From Streptomyces bikiniensis (GTDB taxonomy: Bacteria > Actinomycetota > Actinomycetes > Streptomycetales > Streptomycetaceae), in assembly GCA_000716465.1 (NCBI GenBank), contig JNWL01000002.1, positions 372,001 through 436,000 on the forward strand: a stretch of 64,000 bases of DNA, given 5' to 3'. Within the stretch, counting starts at the first letter, position 1. Each line of letters opens with the position of its first letter. A model generated the notes under the pieces. That model was not told the DNA's origin. It saw only the letters and a list, made by a program, of their open reading frames with translations, and searched no databases. This document shows positions 16,901 through 27,000 of this stretch, piece after piece. Made by a program: the position numbers and the translations under genes.

Positions 16901-17386
16901 TTGTCTTTCCCGCTTTCCTCCCGCACCTCCGACTCCTCCCTCCTCGTCGCCCACGGCTGGGACGAGGGCTGGGCCACCGCCTTCGAGCCGTACGCCGCGC
17001 AGGGGCTCGTCCCCGGGCGGGTCGTCCGGGTCGACCGGGGGCAGTGCGACGTCGCCACCGCCGCCGGGACCGTCCGGGCCGACACGGCGTTCGTGACCCC
17101 GCACGACCCGCTCCGGGTCGTGTGCACCGGGGACTGGGCCGCCGTCGACCCCGAGGGCGCCGGCGATCCCCTGTACGTGCGGGCGTGCCTGCCGCGCCGT
17201 ACCGCCTTCGCGCGTTCCACGTCCTCCAAGCGGTCCGAGGGGCAGATCCTCGCCGCCAACGTCGACCACGCCGTCATCGCCGTCTCGCTCGCCGTCGAAC
17301 TCGACCTCGGCCGGATCGAACGCTTCCTCGCCCTCGCCTGGGAGAGCGCGAGTAATACGCAACAGTGTTCACCTGCACAGATGTAG
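16901..17386 (+). pseudogene. rsgA: Truncated rsgA, 5' part only
   Basis: The TTG start at 16901 and about 150 codons align with the N-terminal OB-fold domain of the full RsgA at 34193 (WDEGW, AAQGLVPGRVVRVDRGQCDVAT, RRTAF.RSTSSKRSEGQ). Similarity ends after FLALAWES at about 17350, just before the GTPase motifs. The rest is replaced by IS110-associated sequence, which supplies a chance stop at 17386. The fragment lacks every nucleotide-binding motif and cannot be a functional GTPase. It keeps FLALAWES without the 16-residue insertion found in the intact copy. Confidence 0.85.
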
Positions 17387-17483
17387 TTCGGAGCGGCCAG
17401 ATCCGTTCTCTCAACGGCACAGGAGCCTCGTATGTTGCGGGACTTCAGCCCGTCACCCGATCAGTGATTCCTAATGTCGCCTG

Positions 17484-18677
17484 TCAAGCCGAGAGGGTCG
17501 TCAGTGGCGCGAGCTCGTAGCACCGTCCGTCGCGGAGGAGGGCCCAGAGGACGTTGACCCGGCGGCGGGCGAGGGCGAGGACGGCTTGGGTGTGGTGCTT
17601 GCCCTCAGCTTGTTTGCGATCGTAGAACCGGCGTGACTTGTTGCTCCGTCGGATGCTGAACAGCGCGGAGGTGTAGAGGACGCGCTGAAGCCTTCGATTG
17701 TAGCGTTGCGGCCGTCGCAGGTTGCCGCTGATCATTCCGGAGCCACGCGGGACCGGCGCGATGCCGCCGAAACCGACAAGACGGTCGGCGGTCCCGAAGA
17801 TGGACATGTCGCCACCGGTGGCGGCCAGAAACTCGGCACCGAGGATGATGCCGAGGCCAGGCATGCTGGTAATCACCTCGAAGTGCCGGTGGCCGCGAAA
17901 CCGGGCCTCAATGAGCTTGTCGACCTTGGCGATCTGTTCGTTGAGGGCCGACACCTCCTTGGCCAGGGTGTGCACCATCTGCGCGGCCAGCTTCTCGCCG
18001 GGCAGACTGGTGTGCTGGCGTTCGGCCGCTTCGACCGTGGTCTCGGCGAGCTGGTTCGCGCGGAGAACCTTGCGGTTGCGCAGCCAAGTCTCCAGGCGTC
18101 TGGCGCCGAGCCGGCGGATCGCTGCGGGGGTCTGGTAGCCGGTCAGCAGGGTCAGCGGACCCTTGTTGGTGAGGTCCAGGGCCCGTTCCAGGCCGGGGAA
18201 GATCCCGGTCAGCTGGGCCCGGAGCCGGTTGACGGTGTGGGTGCGGTCGGCGACCAGGTTCATGCGCCGACTGGTGAGGGTCTTGAGGTCGGTGACGGTT
18301 TCATCGTTGGGGTGCAAGGGGTGCAGATCGCGGCGGATGCGGGTCTGGTCGGCGATAATGGCGGCGTCCTTGGCGTCGGTCTTGCCTTCGCCGCGGTAGC
18401 TCTCGGAGGCGCGGTGGATGGCGCGGCCGGAGATGTAGTGCACCAGCTGGACGTGGTTGAGGAGGATGCCTATGACCAGGGCGGCTCCGCCGTCGGCCAG
18501 GTCGATTCCCCAAGTTACCTTGTCACCCAGGGCCATGACATCGGTGGTGAGCTCGAGAAGTTCGGGCTCGTCATTGGCGATGCGCCGCGACAGCAGCCGG
18601 CGGCCACTCTCATCGACCGCGACGCAGTGGTGGTGGGTCTTGCCTGCGTCGATGCCGGCCCAGATCGCGGCCGTCAT
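17484..18677 (-). CDS. IS110-family transposase
   Basis: Transposase of 397 aa. The N-terminal RuvC-like DEDD domain begins AAIWAGIDAGKTHHHCVAVD; the second acidic motif is WGIDLADGGAAL, and KTDAKDAAIIADQTR carries the later Asp residues. The C-terminal Tnp_20 domain has TSMPGLGIILGAEFLAATG and the GSGMISG serine region. All catalytic motifs are present and no frameshift is seen, so it may be active. The ATG at 18677 gives the normal family N-terminus; the reading frame is open further upstream but that sequence is non-coding in character. Confidence 0.9.
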   Translation of the reverse strand: MTAAIWAGIDAGKTHHHCVAVDESGRRLLSRRIANDEPELLELTTDVMALGDKVTWGIDLADGGAALVIGILLNHVQLVHYISGRAIHRASESYRGEGKTDAKDAAIIADQTRIRRDLHPLHPNDETVTDLKTLTSRRMNLVADRTHTVNRLRAQLTGIFPGLERALDLTNKGPLTLLTGYQTPAAIRRLGARRLETWLRNRKVLRANQLAETTVEAAERQHTSLPGEKLAAQMVHTLAKEVSALNEQIAKVDKLIEARFRGHRHFEVITSMPGLGIILGAEFLAATGGDMSIFGTADRLVGFGGIAPVPRGSGMISGNLRRPQRYNRRLQRVLYTSALFSIRRSNKSRRFYDRKQAEGKHHTQAVLALARRRVNVLWALLRDGRCYELAPLTTLSA

Positions 18678-18902
18678 GCCTCCGTGCGGTGGGGTGTGCT
18701 GGGTGCCTCCTGACGGACGACCTCGCTGTCGATTTCCTACGGAGCGATCATTCGCAATTCCTAATTGGCAGCCGAGTCGTCGTGGGGCGCCGGGCAGCCA
18801 ATCACTGGAAGCCACAAGCGGCAGAGCTTTTTGAACCACACCCGGCACTCCTGGATGGGAGAACCATACGAAGGATTCGCCCTGCCCCGGTGTATAACAT
18901 AG
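18678..18902 (-). ncRNA. Candidate IS110 bridge RNA region
   Basis: IS110 elements encode a structured bridge RNA in the non-coding end flanking the transposase gene; for the IS110 group it lies upstream of the coding sequence. This 225-nt stretch has that position and size and has no coding character. I could not derive target- and donor-binding loops by eye, so only the location is proposed. Confidence 0.35.
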
Positions 18903-18903
18903 G

Positions 18904-19786
18904 GAGCCTTTTCCAAGCTGGCTGTGCTGAACGCTAGTTGGACAGCCCTGCGTAACGATGGAGCTCCTGTTAGACGGGTTCTCGACCAAGATTACCCGTG
19001 TCCGCCAGGAGCTTCGCGTGCTTGTCTACCCGTCCTCGATTGATCTGTCCAGCCGCACCTTGCGGTTCCTGACCGGACAACTGAAGGCCAGGCGGCATGA
19101 CATTGGGAAGCGGTGGCTACACCTTCCGCCTGCGACAGGCCCTGTTCGCCCTGGCCCACCTGCGGTGCGGTGACACCTACGTCCAACTGGCCGCCGGGTT
19201 CGGCATCGGGATCGCGACCGTCTACCGCTACATATGTGAAGCCGTCGAGGCCCTGGCCATCCTCGCCCCGCCCCTGGCCGAGGCGATGCGGACGATCCGG
19301 GAGAAGGCGTTCGTCATCCTCGGCGGCGCCCTGCCGCCGATCGACCGGATCGCCGCCGACACCCCCTACTACTCCGGGAAACACAAACGCCACGGCATGA
19401 ACGTGCAGGTCCTCACCGATCCGTTCGGACGGCTGCTCTAGGCTTTGTCGGCTCTACCCGGCTCGACTCACGACCTGACCGCCGCGCGATACCACGGGAT
19501 CATCGAAGCCCTCACCGAAGTAGGACTCAGATGCTGGGCGGACAAGGCGTATCAAGGCGCCGGCGGACCCGCCCGCGTACCGTTCCGAGGTCGCCGGCTC
19601 AAGTGGTGGAAGCGCCGCCACAACACTACCCACGCCAAGATCCGTTGTCTCGGCGAGCAGGTCATGGCCACCCTCAAGGGCTGGCGCCTCCTGCGGAAGC
19701 TCCGCTGCAGCACTAACCGAATCACCGACGTGGTGAAGGCCGTCCTCGTCCTACACCACGCATCAACGTGAGGTTGGAAAACGCTC
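18904..19786 (+). mobile_element. IS5-like element, copy 1 (decayed)
   Basis: An 883-bp element with terminal inverted repeats GAGCCTTTTCCAAGC (left, 18904-18918) and GGTTGGAAAACGCTC (right, 19772-19786), 13 of 15 matching. Same architecture and orientation as copy 2 at 32718. An 8-bp inverted repeat AGCTCCTG/CAGGAGCT precedes the transposase start in both. Confidence 0.8.
19018..19771 (+). pseudogene. IS5-like transposase, broken
   Basis: Homologous throughout to the intact transposase of copy 2 (32832-33587). The GTG at 19018 opens LVYPSSIDLSSRTLRFLTG, but the frame shifts near 19105-19130. The middle section continues in another frame (LRCGDTYVQLAAGFGIGI) and is then stopped by a TAG at 19439-19441 where copy 2 has an open codon. 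The last section (LPGSTHDLTAARYHGI) continues afterwards. At least two lesions make it non-functional unless copy 2 supplies transposase in trans. Confidence 0.9.
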
Positions 19787-19986
19787 ACGGAACCAACAGA
19801 GCCCACGGCTGTCGGCAGTGTCGAGTGGAATCAACACCGCCAGCGACCGAGGGCTCTGCCACGTCACCACCCTAGCTGGCCAGGCCTTATATCCTTTCAG
19901 AGGCGAGACGGAAAAGGTTCCTTTTCGGTCCCCTGAGGGAGAATCACCAGGCAGCCGTCAAGGATGACTGCGTTGGAGACTAATTC
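19787..19986. other. Gap between IS element and immunity gene
   Basis: No gene seen. It holds a spaced inverted repeat AGAGCCC (19798-19804)/GGGCTCT (19851-19857), possibly the end of an older element. A short A/T-rich hairpin GAAAAGG-TT-CCTTTTC near 19913-19928 could terminate the toxin-immunity transcript on the minus strand. Confidence 0.35.
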
Positions 19987-20631
19987 CTACTTCTGTCGAA
20001 CTAGCCATTCGATACCAGTCGGCGAGTTGAGGGAAGCGATCGATTCTCTCGAACTGGCACCCACGGTAATCGAAAATGAATCCGGAGTCCACTTGCTAGG
20101 CCCCGCATCCGCGACCATTCCGTCTGCGATATAGAAGGCCCATCCGGGAGAAGGCCACATCGAATCCGTAAATGAAACCTTTCGAAAATTCGAGAGGACT
20201 TCATTCGCGGCTTCGGCGGAAGCGTTTGATGACCACTGCGTGAATGGAGCATACTCGACCGCTTCGCTGAATGAGTGCCAAAGAAGCATCTCACTCCAAT
20301 CCGCATTAAGTCGCCGCCACGGCTCGTCATCCTTCGCTTCAAAGATGAAGGATGGCTCGGTCAAGTCGAAAGACCATGCCCATCCGCCCTGATCCATTAG
20401 GAAGATGAACTTTCCTTCTTCTTCCAAAATCTCGGAAGGAGGGATTAGCCGCTTCACTCCCTCGACCGGAATTTCCCACCGAGAGGTGATTTCATACCAC
20501 TTTTTCAGCCCGGCCGGGATCCAGTCAAACTCAGGGCCGATTTCCTTCGCGCTCGACTTGGCCGGACCGAACCACGACGATAGGAACGAATCCATCTCGA
20601 TTTCCGCCGGACTCAAAGCATCCGCTTCCAT
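19987..20631 (-). CDS. Candidate SUKH-like immunity protein
   Basis: A 214-aa cytoplasmic protein with no signal peptide. The central part, IPAGLKKWYEITSRW then LIPPSEILEEEGKFIF then MDQGGWAWSFD, follows the layout of SMI1/KNR4-type (SUKH) proteins. Many of these are immunity factors of polymorphic toxins. It lies seven bp after the stop of the deaminase-tipped RHS gene on the same strand, the standard immunity position. Base composition is much less GC-rich than the chromosome, as is typical of recently acquired toxin tips and antidotes. Assignment rests on position plus weak motif resemblance; another Imm family is possible. Confidence 0.55.
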   Translation of the reverse strand: MEADALSPAEIEMDSFLSSWFGPAKSSAKEIGPEFDWIPAGLKKWYEITSRWEIPVEGVKRLIPPSEILEEEGKFIFLMDQGGWAWSFDLTEPSFIFEAKDDEPWRRLNADWSEMLLWHSFSEAVEYAPFTQWSSNASAEAANEVLSNFRKVSFTDSMWPSPGWAFYIADGMVADAGPSKWTPDSFSITVGASSRESIASLNSPTGIEWLVRQK

Positions 20632-20637
20632 GGGTAA

Positions 20638-21036
20638 TCAATCCCACCAATCTCGACTGAGGTACGTCTCTCCGTACACTTCTCCCTCTTTCCTGTAGTA
20701 GACAGTAAGTGACGACTTGGATGGAAGCATATCTGGAACCGTAGAACTGCACATGCTACACGTCCAGTTACCCGTGTGGTAGAGAGTACCTTCCTTCAGG
20801 CCTTTCTCCCGCATGATGACAGCAACCTGGGCCTCGAGATGGTCGCCGTTCTTAGTTGCGCCCGGTGGCGGCGCATACCCCTTCGGAAGGTTGCGCTCAC
20901 CTGAGATCAATTTGACTGGGGAGTGATTATCCCAAGATTCGGAATGGGGATAGAAGGCCCCCCCGATAGATTGCCTCTTATGAGTCAGCGACTGGATAGC
21001 CGCCTCAGCAGCCTTAAATCCTTCGGCATGGCACGT
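20638..21036 (-). other. Deaminase toxin domain (within the RHS gene)
   Basis: Covers residues 2231-2362. Zinc-dependent cytidine deaminase pattern HxE followed 25 residues later by CxxC, preceded by GGAFYPHSE, which parallels the GTFYYVND segment of DddA. By family knowledge the His and two Cys bind Zn2+, and Glu activates water. Deamination of cytosine to uracil in double-stranded DNA is the DddA activity; single-stranded DNA or RNA activity is possible for other family members. Confidence 0.75.
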
Positions 21037-24000
21037 GTTGTGCACCAGGACTGGCGTCCTGCCGGCCAGCACGTAGTACGTGTGCAGATCGTCAACGGTG
21101 AAGTTGTACGTCTTCACGTACTTGGTGAATGGAACGTTTCTGTTGACGGCAACAGTCTCGCCCTTGTCGGTGAGCAGGGTCATGCCCGGCTTCAGGTCCT
21201 TCGCAGCAATCCAGGCGTGCTGCGAGGCTGACCAGAAGGGGTGCTCAGCTGTTGCCGTGAGGTTCTCCGTGCCGTCGGGGGTGGCGATGGAGAGTGTGTT
21301 GAGGTGCTTGGTTTCCTCTGTGCGGATCAGTTGAGTGACGGGGCGAGCGCCCGTTTCTCCGGTTTCGGGATCAGTCGCGAGAACCTCGTCGCCGATCTCG
21401 ACGTCCTGGATCTCCTTCGTGCTGCCGTCGCCCATGAGGACGAGCGTGCCGGCGAGGAAGTACTGGCCACCGGTCAGCGGGGTTGACTTGCGCGGGGTTG
21501 TTCCTGCGCCTCCGCCAGCGCGGCCGTGCGCAATCATTTCCCCGATGAAGCCCGGTACTTGGTACCAGTCGGACGTCGAGTCCACGCCTTGCTCAAGGAC
21601 CCACTGGTCGAAACTTGCACCGTAGTCGCAGCCTGGGGCACCGGCTCCGCCATTCCAGCAATCGGAGTCGCCTAGCACCCCGAAGAGGGATGCTGTGTGC
21701 GCGCCGATGCTGACTGTGCCCCAGAATGCTTCGCTGAAAGGATTCGACCAGGAGAGGTCGTAGTTTTTCGTAGGGGCAGTTCCACCGCCACCGCCACCGC
21801 CACTGCCGCTTCCGCCGCCACCTCCACTGCCGGAGCTAGCTGTTCCAGATGCCTCTCCTGCCCCGGCGGTGACGGTTCCAACGTCGGTGCTGTCGCCTTC
21901 AGAGGGCTTCTGCACGTCTCCTGGGACTGCGCCCGTGAGTTCTGGTGCGGTTGGGATGCAGGAGTTTCCGTAGGCTCCGCAAACCTCTCTGAGACCGGTG
22001 GGGTCCGAGGACGTGGTGGGATGTTGATTGGCGTAACTGTAGCCGTTGAGAGATTGGTGCTGGTCGGTTGAGAGGATGGGGTCAACGCTGATGAACTGAC
22101 CGATTTTTGGGTCATATTGGCGCGCGCCGATGTGTGTCAGGCCCGTGGATGCGTCGGCGGTCTTGTTGAGGAAGCCCTTGTCTGTGGGCCAGGTGCCGAC
22201 CGCTCCGCCACGCTTTGCCCCGAACGGGGTCATGTAGCGCTTGGTGGGCCTCTGCGTGGTGTCCGAGGTGACAGCCAGGCTTTGGGTGCCGTGGCGATCG
22301 CCCGCGAGGAACTGGAGCTGAGTCGTTCCGGTCTCGTTCGTGCGGACGGCGATCGGGGTGCCGTCGGCGGTGTAGCTGCGTTGTGCCCAGGTGGTGCCGT
22401 TGTCGCGGCGGTGGAGTTCTGTCGCACCGACGTACAGGACGCGTTCGCCGGCCTTGGCATTACGGATCAGCAGAGCGCCGTCAGCGTCGTACACGTAATC
22501 GGTCGACTTGGTGCTTTCCGTGAGCGTCGCGAGCTGGCCTTCGGGCGACCAGGTCAGAGTCTGCTGCGTGGTGTCACCGGGGCGCTTGGTGGTGTTGCCC
22601 GTGGTGTCGTAGTCGTAGACCTTGTCCTTGGTGGGGTCGGCGGCGGTGCCGCATGTGGTGCGTGGGGTGGTGTATCGCAGTGCGTGCGGCTGCTTGGCCG
22701 GGTCGTAGCAGTATGTTGTGGTCGTGTTGCCTGTGGAGAGGTGCTGTGTCTCCGTCTTGCGCTGACCGGCGGTGTTGTAGGTGTACGACGTCCAGTACGG
22801 GGCGGGGCCGTCTAGGGCGCTGGCGTTGCGCGGATCGCCGCAGTTCTGGGAGGCCGGGGTCCAGGCTTCGGTCAGGCGGCTGTGCCCGTCGTAGGCGAAG
22901 CACTGGGTTTCGGCCTTGGTGGTGCCGCCGAGGGTCGTGGGGTCTGCGATGGAGGTGACGTTGCCGGCCTGGTCGTAGGTGTAGGTGAGGTGCTGCAGCA
23001 TGTACGGGTGTGTCTGGTCCGTGACATGGCTGAGGGTCAGGCGATCTGTTCCTTCCTCATACCCGTTGGTGATGTAGACGTTGCGGTCACCCGTGCCGCC
23101 CTTGCCGAGGGTGAGCTGCAGGACCTGGCCGGTCTCGGAGTAGTCGGCCTGCTGCAGGTAGCCGTTGAGGCCCTTCACAGACGTGAGCTGGCCCAGGGCT
23201 CCGTAGCCGTACCCGATGACCTCGCTCGCCAGACCGCCCAGAGCGGGCTCGCTGGTGCTGCCCACAGTCCCGTCGATGCGGTAGGTGGACTGATAGGTGA
23301 GTTTCCCGCCCGGCACGGACGGGGTGATCGGGTCCATGGCGGGGAGGGTCAGCTCGGTCGTCGCGGGCCGGTTGAGGACGTCGTATGCCGTGACCGATTT
23401 GGTGTACGCCTTGCCGGTCTTGCCTCCGACGTAGCGGGTTGAGGTGGCGGGAAGACCCTTGAGGGGGGTGTCGTAGGTGCGGCTCGTCAAAAGCGTGGCG
23501 TCCGATGCCATGTCCGACCAGGTGTTGGTCGGACGGCCGAGAACGTCGTATCCGGTGACGACCGTGGAACTTCCGGTCATCACCTTCACCGGCCGGTCAA
23601 GGCCGTCGTACTCAGTACGGGTCGTACCCTTATCAGGGTCCTCCGTGGTCTTCTGCCGACCGTACTGGTCGTAGATGTACTTCCACACGGCGCCGTCCGG
23701 CCCCGTGATCTTCGACTGCTTTCCGTCACGGGTGTACTCGAACTTCGTTGAGGTGTATGAACTTCCGAGCGTTGCCCCGTACTCGGCGTCCGCCGGGTTC
23801 GGTCCCGCGTACGCGCGGGTCTCGGTCGTCCGGCCGAGGGCGTCGGTGATCGTACGAGTGGCGGAGCCGCCGTCGAGCGCGGTGGTGGCGGTGGAGTCGC
23901 CGGTGTAGGTGGTGCTGGTAGTCCACTTCAGCGTGCCCTTGACGTATAGGGCATTGGATGTGGGCCGCCCTGCACCGTCGAAGACCGTCTCGGTCTGCTT

Positions 24001-27000
24001 CGGTGCTCCTCCATACATCGCCCGCGCGTACTTCGAGACCGGTGCGTTCGTGTCGAAGACGTCGGAGTAGGTGGCGTAGATGCTTCCCAAGGTGTTGTAG
24101 CGGGTGTCCGTCAGCAGGCGCCCGCCCTGGGGGGTTGGGGTCTGTGTCTGAAGCGGTCGCAGTAGCGAGTCGTAGATCGCGTAGCTCGTGTTGTACGTTT
24201 CGCCGTCGGCCTTGAGGCTTGCCGTCGAGACCCAGGACTCTGTGGTGTTGCTCAGCGAGTACCTGTACTGGGTGTTGGGCGACTGTGTGCTGCGGTTGCG
24301 GTTTGGCAACCACACGTCGGTCAGGCGGCCCATTGCGTCGTAGGCGAGCTCGGTCTTCTTCAGGTTTGCGTCGTAGGTGCGCTGGGCGAGGCCGCGCCGC
24401 GGGTCGAGGTAGCTGGTGACCTTGTGGGCCAGGGGATTGGTGACGGTCGTTCTCGTCAGCGGACCTGAATCCACGGGCGAGTACGCCGTAGTCATGGTGC
24501 TTCCTTGGGCGTCGGTGACCGTGGTGGGCCGACCGAGAATGTCGTAGGCGGTGACGCTGGTCTTCTGCCACGTTACAGCTCCGCCGGTGCCGTATGCGGA
24601 GGCGCGTCCGGTCCATGTGGGGCGACCCTTGACCGGCTTCATCGTCGTGGACCAGGCGATGTTGTCGTAGGAGATTGCCGTGTCGGCCATGACGTTGGAG
24701 CGCGTGCCGTCGGCCGCGGAGAGCTGGAGGTCGGCTTCGGTGTAGTTGCAGTCGAGGCCCACGGTGCGCACACGCGAGACGAGGTTGGTCAGTCCTGCGT
24801 CCACATTGCGGGCATACCAGGTCTCTGTGCAGACCTCGTCGCCCTGTTTGTCTTCGTCGCCCAGGTCGACAGCCTTGGTGGGCATGCCGTAGTCGTCGAA
24901 CGAGATGGTCGACGTGGCACGTGAGCGCCAAGAGTTGGATGCGGTGAGGTACGTGTAGGACGTCGTGCGCTGGGTGCGGACGAAGCGGGAGACGTGGTCG
25001 CCGGCGTCGGGAACAGCGGTTTGGCGTGCGGTTTCGCGCGACCAGGGCCGGTTAGCTATCGCAGAGATCGGAGTTGTGCCGTCGTAGGTCACCTGCTCGC
25101 GCAGTGTTCCCGCGTAGTAATCAGAGTCCGGCACCGAGATGATTCCGACTGCTGGCTGTGTGAGCGGGGCGATCGACACGGACTTGGTCGTGCCGTTCTT
25201 GTTTCTGTCACCGTTCATGCCCTGCATGTACAGCGACACTGTCTTGGTCCGGTTAACGCCGGTTTTGACCGCGCCCTTATAGACGGTGACCTCACGGTAG
25301 CCGCGCCAGTCCGACCAGGTCCGCTCGTTCTTCGGCGTGAACGGGTCATCGTTGTAGTGCCAGGCAGCGCCGCTGTAGACGTACTGGTTCTCGACGGGCT
25401 CGTTCCAGCCTGCCAGGTCGGACGTCAAAACACCGATCACACGGTACTTGTGGAACCAGTCGACCGATGCCGTGGAACTGCCATTGATGTTCCAGTACTG
25501 CGGATAGCAGTTCCGGGTGTTGGTGTCCTCGGCGGCGGTGAGAACCTGGCTGCGTACGCACTCCGCAGGGGACATCTCCACGGTGGTGATGCCGCCGGTC
25601 TCGGAGACGATCGTGCGGATCCGAGGGCGGGTCAGAGGCAGGATGTGGTCGGTGTCGTCATCCACTCGGTTCGGACGCATGTCGTAGGTGAAGACCACCG
25701 GGTCCGACTTGATGGCGGTCGTCCCGGCCTTTGCGGTCCGTGTGATCGACTTCAGTGTGAGGACGTGGTCGGAGGTGTCACCGATGTCGCCTCCGTCCTG
25801 GTACTCCTGAACGAGGTCCCAACTGTCGACCGCGTCGTAGGTGCCTGTGGCCGTGTTCCACGAGTGAGTGTCAATGCCGGTCAGCCGCTTGCGAGTGAAG
25901 AACGACGGCGACTGGGACAGACACTCGGTGGAGCCACTGGCGCAGATGGCGTCGAAGGGCACGTCCGGCCAGGTCTCAGCCGTCTCCTTCGTCAGCGACG
26001 AGCATGCTCCCTCCGTGCAGCGCTCGGCGTAGCCGAAGGTCACTTTGGCGTCTGCGTCGTCCGTGAACAGGGCACCCTTGCGAAGGCCGTACTTGATCTC
26101 CTTCAGGTATCCGCCGCGTACGTATTCGGCATCGGCCTTTGTGGCCTTGTTCTTCTTGTAGTAGTTCTTCTCTGCCGTGTACCAGTAAGTAGTGGCGTTC
26201 CCGTGGGTGTCCTCGACGTAGTCGAGGTTCCAGCGCCAGGCCTGCTTCGCCGACCGTTCGGCGAACGTGGCACCCGCGTCATGGCCGGGCTCACCGACGT
26301 CGTCGCCGAATACGGGCGTGGTCCAGGTGGAATTGGTGCGCTCGGTGGTAGCACCGTCGAGTTTGTCACGGCCGAACACGTACTTCGTTCCGTCGCCGGT
26401 GATGACGGTCCAGTACTCGCCGTTGTCATCGTTGTTGTCGGCGCCGGTGGAACGGGTCACCTTCGACGCGTCGTCGTTCTCCAGCTTCCACTCACTTGTG
26501 GCGGCGCTCGGGTTGGTTGCGTCGGCCTTCACCAGGCGGGACGACTTGCCGTTCAGCACGATCCGTGCGTTGTCGTACTTCCAGCAGCGGTCGAACACAT
26601 CCGTGTGTCCGTCTTTGTCGCAAATGCCATATGAGCGTTCGATGTAGGACTCGGTGAGGGAGAACCCTTCGCCGATGGTGGTTCCCTGGTTATTGGTGGT
26701 CGCGGTGCGCCCATCGATGCTGCCAGAGTCGTAGCCCAGGCTGAGGGACGGAATCGGGCCTGCGGCTGCAGGCGGGAGAGTGAGACCGTACGACCAGGTG
26801 AACGAGCCGGAGCTGCCTCCGGCGGACCACGAGGACGAGGCTGAAAGCGGTGTCGCGCTGTAGTCGCCGGTGCCGTTCGCCGCTGCGCCATTGGCGCCGG
26901 CTGCGGTCAGGGCCATGACTGTCACGCCAGAGGTCGAGGACCCGAGCTGGGGTTCGACACCCTCTCCGTCGGCGCTCTGGGCGAGAGGGACGCGGGAAAT

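Larger units (their letters stand above)
17352..18902 (-). mobile_element. IS110-family insertion sequence
   Basis: An element of about 1.55 kb bounded on the left by the break in rsgA and on the right by the terminal repeat of the IS5-like element. No terminal inverted repeats are evident, as expected for IS110. It consists of one transposase gene, a 225-nt non-coding stretch upstream of that gene (18678-18902) and about 130 nt beyond its stop. Exact ends cannot be fixed from this sequence alone. Confidence 0.7.

Noticed and set aside
18678-18989. A longer IS110 transposase starting near 18989
   Set aside because: The upstream open frame has no transposase character and crosses into the IS5-like end repeat; the RuvC-like domain begins exactly at the ATG at 18677.
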